This document shows positions 59,489 through 64,000 of a DNA stretch of 64,000 nucleotides, in pieces. How positions within the stretch are numbered: the stretch's first letter is position 1; each line of letters begins with the position of its first letter. The notes beneath the pieces were generated by a model. The model saw nothing but the letters and a program-made list of their open reading frames with translations, was not told the DNA's origin and did not search any database. Source of the DNA: JAJTZA01 sp041744075 (lineage in GTDB: Bacteria > Verrucomicrobiota > Verrucomicrobiia > Chthoniobacterales > Terrimicrobiaceae); the NCBI GenBank assembly GCA_041744075.1, contig JBGTLQ010000373.1:1-64000 (forward strand). The letters are read 5' to 3'. The position numbers and the translations under genes are program-made.

Positions 59489-60376
59489 GTGACCGAACTC
59501 TTCACCGCTGAGTTTCTTGGCAAGCTGGAAGGGCTTCATCTTTTGGCACGTCAACTCTCGCGAGGACGACAGCGTGCCGAGCGTCGAAGTGTCAAACGCG
59601 GGACCGGTCTGGAATTTGCCGACTATCGTGGAATTAGCCCCGGAGATGATATTCGAGCCATCGATTGGAAAGTCTATGCGCGGAGCCGTCATTTGCTTCT
59701 AAAATTGTTTGAGGAGGAAGAAGACCTGCATGTGCATCTATTGCTGGATTGCACGGCCTCAATGACCTGGGGAAAGCCCCCCAAATTTGACCGTGCGCGT
59801 CAAATCATCGGGGGCCTCGCCTATCTGGCGTTGTCAAACCTTGACCGGGTGGGTGTCTCGCCCATTGGTCCAAAAAAGCAGGACGTCTGGGCTCCGGGTC
59901 GTGGGCGGGCCCGATTTCTCAGGCTTCTTCGGTATCTTGAAAGTCGAAGTGCCGATCCAGATCCCTTCGAGTTGGCCGAAGGAATCAACCGATGGTTAGC
60001 CGGGCGACCGAGACGAGGGCTTGTGATTTGGGTCACCGATGCGTGGGGGGCCTCGTTGGAAGATGCGTTTCATGCTTTGGATCGATTGCGCTATGCCCGT
60101 CATGAGGTCGGCATTGTTCAAATCCGGCATGTGGACGAATGCGTGGCTGGTGAGTTGGGGGAATTCGAACTCCGCGACGTGGAAGCCGGACAAACACGTT
60201 CGCTGATCATTGATCGTGCTCTGGCGCAGGAATATCAGAAAAAAGTTTCCGAATATGAGCACCAGCTTGGTGAGTATTGTCGCCGACACGGCATGGCCCA
60301 CCTGATCGCAAACGCTGCGGAAGATCCCTTGGAAGTGCTGCGTCGTACGCTCTTTGACGGAGGTTTTGTGCGATGA
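59489..60376 (+). CDS. DUF58 (VWA-like) protein
   Basis: GTG 59489 starts a 295-residue soluble protein. The signature GLEFADYRGISPGDDIRAID, followed by WKVYAR, is DUF58, and LHLLLDCTASM is the metal-site Asp of a degenerate VWA fold. It is the usual partner of MoxR and BatA. Its stop overlaps the BatA-like start by four bases. The cluster may help mature or stabilise periplasmic or membrane proteins. Confidence 0.9.
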   Translation: MTELFTAEFLGKLEGLHLLARQLSRGRQRAERRSVKRGTGLEFADYRGISPGDDIRAIDWKVYARSRHLLLKLFEEEEDLHVHLLLDCTASMTWGKPPKFDRARQIIGGLAYLALSNLDRVGVSPIGPKKQDVWAPGRGRARFLRLLRYLESRSADPDPFELAEGINRWLAGRPRRGLVIWVTDAWGASLEDAFHALDRLRYARHEVGIVQIRHVDECVAGELGEFELRDVEAGQTRSLIIDRALAQEYQKKVSEYEHQLGEYCRRHGMAHLIANAAEDPLEVLRRTLFDGGFVR

Positions 60377-62016
60377 GCTTTCTGTTTCCTCTTGGCTTGT
60401 GGCTTGCGGGCTTGTCATTGCCGGTGATTGCGTTCTACCTGCTAAAGACCCGTCAGAGACGCTGCGATGTTAGCTCCCTCCTTTTCTGGGAAGCGCTGAA
60501 GCCCAAACTGGAAAACAGCCCCTTCTGGCGGAAGCTGAGGCGGTGGCTGTCAATGCTCTTACAACTCTTGATTCTGCTACTGCTGGTTGCTGCCCTCGCC
60601 CGACCGGCCTTTGATTGGGAACAAAAGGCCCCTCGCCGCGTGGTGGCTGTGGTGGATCCCTCGGCGAGCATGCAGGCGACCATTCCCGCACCGGGTCAGT
60701 GGTTGACATCCCTGAATCGTTTGCAGTCGGCGATCTCTCGAATGCGTGTCCAAGATGAGATGGCGATCCTCAGCGCAGAAAACCCGCCAAGAATTTTGTC
60801 GGGATGGACCTCATCGAAACGTGTGCTTCGTGGAGTCGTGGAGGGGTTGTCCCCGCTGTCCCGAGGCACGGATCCCACGCCTGCCTTGCAACTCGCCGGG
60901 GACCTGACATCACTTCGCGAGGAACCCATCATCGAAATTTATTCGGATTCTGTTTGGCCACCCGGAAGTTGGGATCAACCCTTGCCGAACAGCCGCTTCG
61001 AAGGTTTAGGGGCAGGGGAGCTCAACAATGCGGGTTTGAGTTTGTTCGCCGTGCGCAGGTCGCCGGTGGCTCCTGGAGATTGGCAATTGGATGCCGAGGT
61101 GGTTTCCACCGGAGCGTATTCCGGCACGCTTGAAATCCACCTGAATGGGGCGCCGATGGATTTGATTCCGGTGACAAGTCAACCGGGTCAACCGTGGCGA
61201 AAAACTTGGCGAGGAAGCATGGAGGTTGGTGCGACTTTTGAGGCCCGGCTAAAAACAGAAGACTCCGATGTGCTGGCCTTGGATGATTCTGCCCGTTGCG
61301 AGTTGGCCCCCCTTGCGACGCTGGACCTTCTCGTCCTTGGGAAACCAGACCCTTATTTGGAGGCTGTGCTTTCCGCCATCCCGCTCGTCAACTTTTGGGT
61401 CGAAAATCGCATGCCAGCCGAGCTGCCGCCCGGAACGGACATGATCCTTGCCATCGGTGCTGCGGCTCCGCCAGAGATGCCCGAAGTGCCACTTCTCCTC
61501 ATCGATCCTGATCGGAGCGGCTTTTGGGGTGAAAAAACAGGCCCCCTTCCGAGCGTGCCACTCAACTCCCAGGGTTCGTCGCCGCTTGCGCGTCATGCCG
61601 ACTTAAACAGCGTTGTTGTGGAAAGGGCCGCTCGCTGGGTGCCTAATCCCAGTGCTGAGGTGATTGCTTCTGGGCTGGAGGCTCCTCTTATCTTTGGGCG
61701 GTGGGACCGGGAGCCAAAGTGGTTGGTGATTGGTTTTGATCCCGCCGAGTCCGACTTTCCTCTTCGAACGGCGTTTCCCATTTTCCTTGGAAATGTTTTC
61801 CAAGCCTTGCGAGATGCTGACGATTTGCAATCTGCTGCCGCGATTTTGCCCGGCCCGATTGAATCGGCACTGATTCCCTTGGCCCGTCAGGATGAGGTTG
61901 CTTCGTCCCTTGGTGCCAACGGGTTTGCCCTGCCGGGGTGGTGGCTCATCGCATTGGCCGGCCTCGCATTCCTTGTGGCAGAATCGTTTCTCTACCATCG
62001 GAGGATCACCGACTAA
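60373..62016 (+). CDS. BatA-like membrane protein with VWA domain
   Basis: The N-terminal module SFLFPLGLWLAGLSLPVIAF with LLKTRQRR is the BatA/TIGR02226 double-helix start. A second helix (LLQLLILLLLVAALARPAF) leads to a VWA domain with VAVVDPSASMQ at its metal site. A long beta-rich region and a final membrane helix near residue 520 follow. At 547 residues it is typical of BatA-like proteins in PVC bacteria. The next gene starts two bases after its stop. Confidence 0.88.
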   Translation: MSFLFPLGLWLAGLSLPVIAFYLLKTRQRRCDVSSLLFWEALKPKLENSPFWRKLRRWLSMLLQLLILLLLVAALARPAFDWEQKAPRRVVAVVDPSASMQATIPAPGQWLTSLNRLQSAISRMRVQDEMAILSAENPPRILSGWTSSKRVLRGVVEGLSPLSRGTDPTPALQLAGDLTSLREEPIIEIYSDSVWPPGSWDQPLPNSRFEGLGAGELNNAGLSLFAVRRSPVAPGDWQLDAEVVSTGAYSGTLEIHLNGAPMDLIPVTSQPGQPWRKTWRGSMEVGATFEARLKTEDSDVLALDDSARCELAPLATLDLLVLGKPDPYLEAVLSAIPLVNFWVENRMPAELPPGTDMILAIGAAAPPEMPEVPLLLIDPDRSGFWGEKTGPLPSVPLNSQGSSPLARHADLNSVVVERAARWVPNPSAEVIASGLEAPLIFGRWDREPKWLVIGFDPAESDFPLRTAFPIFLGNVFQALRDADDLQSAAAILPGPIESALIPLARQDEVASSLGANGFALPGWWLIALAGLAFLVAESFLYHRRITD

Positions 62017-62018
62017 CG

Positions 62019-64000
62019 ATGGAGATTCTTCGTCCAGAATGTTTGTGGTTGCTGTTTGTTTTGGCTCCTTTGTGGTGGTGGCACAAACACTCCCTGGCAC
62101 CACTCCGCGGGCACAGAAAATTGAAGGCTTTTCTGGCGCGGGTCCTCGTTGTCATAGCTATCATCTTTGCGCTCTCCGATCCCCGCTGGATGTCCATCAC
62201 CAAGAAGCAGGAAGTGCTTCTGTTGGTTGACCAGAGCGCCAGCGTGGGAAGTGCCGCCTTGGACTCAGCATCGGCCTTTTTGGAAACAGCAGACTTTGCA
62301 TCATCGGAAGTCGCATGGGTCGCCTTTGCGGAGAGGGGTAGGATTTTCAAAACGTTGGACGATTTGAACAAAGCTGATTCCAAACTCGTCGAACCGGACG
62401 GCACGCGTCTGGATGGCGTCCTTGGGCTTGCTTCTGCGGCCTTTCGTCCGGGCCGGGTGAAGAGTCTTGTGCTGTTTTCGGATGGTGTGAATACCGGCGG
62501 GTCTCCGGCGATCGAATCGCTTAAGGCCGCTGACATTCGTGTTCACGTGGTTCCTGTCATCCCGCCGGAGGTGCCGGAGGTGCTAGTTCGTCACGTCAGT
62601 GCACCGGTCTCCGTAAGAAAAGATGAGCCCCTCGGCATTGCCGCCAGTTTGCGAAGCACCCTCGCCACGGATGCCAAGGTCAGTCTTTTCCGCAATGGAA
62701 TCCGTATTTCGTCGCGCAATATCAAGCTGAAGGTCGGAGACAATGACCTCGCCTTTGAAGACCGGGCTGGAAACGAAAAACTGCTCCACTACGAAGTACT
62801 GGTCGAGTCGGAGCAGGACACCATCGCAGAAAATAATCAGGCGGGGACGGCCGTCCTTTCGCAGGGACCGTCCCGGGTTCTCCTTATCACCGACAAACCA
62901 GAGTCTGCGAGGTATCTTGAATGGGCCTTGCGTCAGGAAGGCCTCGAACTCAGCGTTCGCCCGGCTCATGGCGCACCCACTCGGATGGATGATCTCCAAA
63001 ACTTTGATGCCCTGATTTTGGACAATGTGCCGGCCTCCGATCTCACGCGCGAACAAATGGACCTTCTTCAAACATACGTCCGAGATTTCGGAGGAGGGCT
63101 TCTCATGTTGGGGGGGGATCAGGCTTATGGACTTGGGGGTTATTTCCGAACGCCGGTCGAGGATTTGCTTCCCGTGAGTTGTGATTTCTCAAAAGAAGAG
63201 GAGGCCCCTTCCTTGGCCCTTGCGCTTGTGATCGATCGAAGCGGGAGCATGTCCGGCGAAAAAATGGAACTGGCCAAAGCCGCTGCAAAAGCCAGTGCTG
63301 ATCTCTTGGGGCCGAAAGATTATATTTCCGTGGTGGCCTTTGATTCCGAGGCCTATCCGGTCGTGCCCATTCAATCCGCCGCGAACTCCGCCGCCATCGC
63401 CAGCGAAATTGCGTCCATCACCGAGGGGGGCGGAACGGACATCGCTGTTGGTATGGAGGAAGCCCTGCGACAGCTCAATGGCAATGACGCGAAAATCAAG
63501 CACGTGATCATCCTCACGGATGGGGTTTCCACGCCGGGTCCCTTCTACGAACTCACCTCCGAAATGGTACGCGGCAATATCACCGCCAGCACCGTCGGTG
63601 TCGGCGAGGGGGCGGACATGGACCTGCTCACTCAGATCGCTCAATGGGGCAATGGCCGATTCTACCAAACCAATGATCCCTCCACGATTCCGCAGATTTT
63701 TACGAAGGAGACGATGACGGCTTCCAAATCCGCCATTCAGGAATTTCCATTCCTTGCGAAACCTGTGCGGGCTGTCGATTTCCTGGAAGGCGTTCCATGG
63801 GATGAGGCTCCATTCCTTTTGGGCTATGTCAAAACCAAACCCAAGCCCACCTCCGAAACGTGGTTGATCACCGAACGCGGGGATCCGCTTCTCACCACCT
63901 GGCGGTATGGATTGGGGACTACGGCCGCCTTCACTTCCGATGCAAGAAACCGCTGGGCGGTGGAGTGGTTGCGATGGCCTGGATTCGGCAAATTCTGGTC
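62019..64000 (+). CDS. VWA and glutamine-amidotransferase-like membrane protein (runs off window)
   Basis: A membrane leader (CLWLLFVLAPLWWWHKH) and a second helix are followed by a first VWA-like site (LLLVDQSASVGSA). A class I glutamine-amidotransferase-like domain lies at residues about 285-385 (DALILDNVPASDLTREQMDL; GGGLLMLGGDQAYG). A second, complete VWA domain starts LALVIDRSGSMSGEKME and carries the rest of the metal site (TEGGGTD and ILTDGVS). At least 660 residues are in the window and no stop is reached. Such proteins end many MoxR/Bat clusters. Confidence 0.88.
   Translation, partial: MEILRPECLWLLFVLAPLWWWHKHSLAPLRGHRKLKAFLARVLVVIAIIFALSDPRWMSITKKQEVLLLVDQSASVGSAALDSASAFLETADFASSEVAWVAFAERGRIFKTLDDLNKADSKLVEPDGTRLDGVLGLASAAFRPGRVKSLVLFSDGVNTGGSPAIESLKAADIRVHVVPVIPPEVPEVLVRHVSAPVSVRKDEPLGIAASLRSTLATDAKVSLFRNGIRISSRNIKLKVGDNDLAFEDRAGNEKLLHYEVLVESEQDTIAENNQAGTAVLSQGPSRVLLITDKPESARYLEWALRQEGLELSVRPAHGAPTRMDDLQNFDALILDNVPASDLTREQMDLLQTYVRDFGGGLLMLGGDQAYGLGGYFRTPVEDLLPVSCDFSKEEEAPSLALALVIDRSGSMSGEKMELAKAAAKASADLLGPKDYISVVAFDSEAYPVVPIQSAANSAAIASEIASITEGGGTDIAVGMEEALRQLNGNDAKIKHVIILTDGVSTPGPFYELTSEMVRGNITASTVGVGEGADMDLLTQIAQWGNGRFYQTNDPSTIPQIFTKETMTASKSAIQEFPFLAKPVRAVDFLEGVPWDEAPFLLGYVKTKPKPTSETWLITERGDPLLTTWRYGLGTTAAFTSDARNRWAVEWLRWPGFGKFW

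Noticed and set aside
1..64000. tRNA, rRNA and CRISPR arrays
   Set aside because: No tRNA T-loop, rRNA segment or regular spacer-repeat pattern was seen in any gap; GGTTCGA-like strings fall inside coding frames.

Overview
The window looks like a chromosomal segment from a member of the PVC superphylum, most likely Verrucomicrobiota. This is inferred from the protein families: a Minf_1886-type protein (40599-41027), a DUF1844 protein, the futalosine-pathway gene mqnC, secreted beta-helix and glycosidase-like proteins, and a MoxR/DUF58/BatA/VWA cluster. I found no rRNA, tRNA, CRISPR array or prophage. Most of the DNA is densely packed chromosomal coding sequence. The accessory material consists mainly of decayed genes, insertion-sequence scraps and short palindromic repeats.

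Layout. 1-681: a decayed divergent LysR/short-chain dehydrogenase pair. 979-5915: an unassigned 847-residue carbohydrate-enzyme-like protein and a secreted parallel beta-helix protein, ending at an orphan IS66-type end. 6041-8140: a cytochrome P450 divergent from an AraC regulator. 8293-12238: a family B DNA polymerase and an Lnt-like acyltransferase, separated by a hairpin-rich repeat. 12239-13492: small repeats, a RelE/ParE-like toxin with its antitoxin, and a Panacea-type remnant. 13566-20015: an aldo/keto reductase, RecQ, a membrane-anchored alkaline-phosphatase homologue that has lost its active site, ribosomal protein L9 and DnaB. 20012-21377: a TupA-like ATP-grasp protein, a small ORF and a possible transposase scrap.

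21378-26871 is a seven-gene Mrp-type cation/proton antiporter operon. The C-terminal modules usually found in MrpA are here fused to MrpB. 26930-32750 (minus strand) carries a photolyase, a group 2 sigma factor, and a three-gene unit of a GT-C glycosyltransferase, a PgpA-like phosphatase and a decaprenyl-phosphate phosphoribosyltransferase-like UbiA protein. That unit reads as a lipid-linked pentose pathway. 32841-37984: a secreted barrel-like protein, a DsbD-type reductase and penicillin-binding protein 1C. 38324-40081: an intact Rieske oxygenase followed by decayed purU and metE-like genes, which suggests a former demethylation/one-carbon pathway.

40461-46488 is a coupled plus-strand run (small membrane protein, Minf_1886 protein, M16 peptidase, DUF1844 protein, GT39-like protein, lipoprotein). 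46556-51347 is a minus-strand run with overlapping or close ends (nucleotidyltransferase pair, membrane protein, PdxJ, BioF, MqnC). 51383-51476 is a large imperfect palindrome. 51570-53356 is a YraQ-like permease with its TIGR03943-type partner. 53417-54054 is the 3' end of a degenerate IS66 element whose end matches the orphan at 5917. 54132-56909 holds a short unknown protein, a GH1 lipoprotein and an exported protein. 56947-64000 is the MoxR/Bat-type cluster, whose last gene runs off the window.
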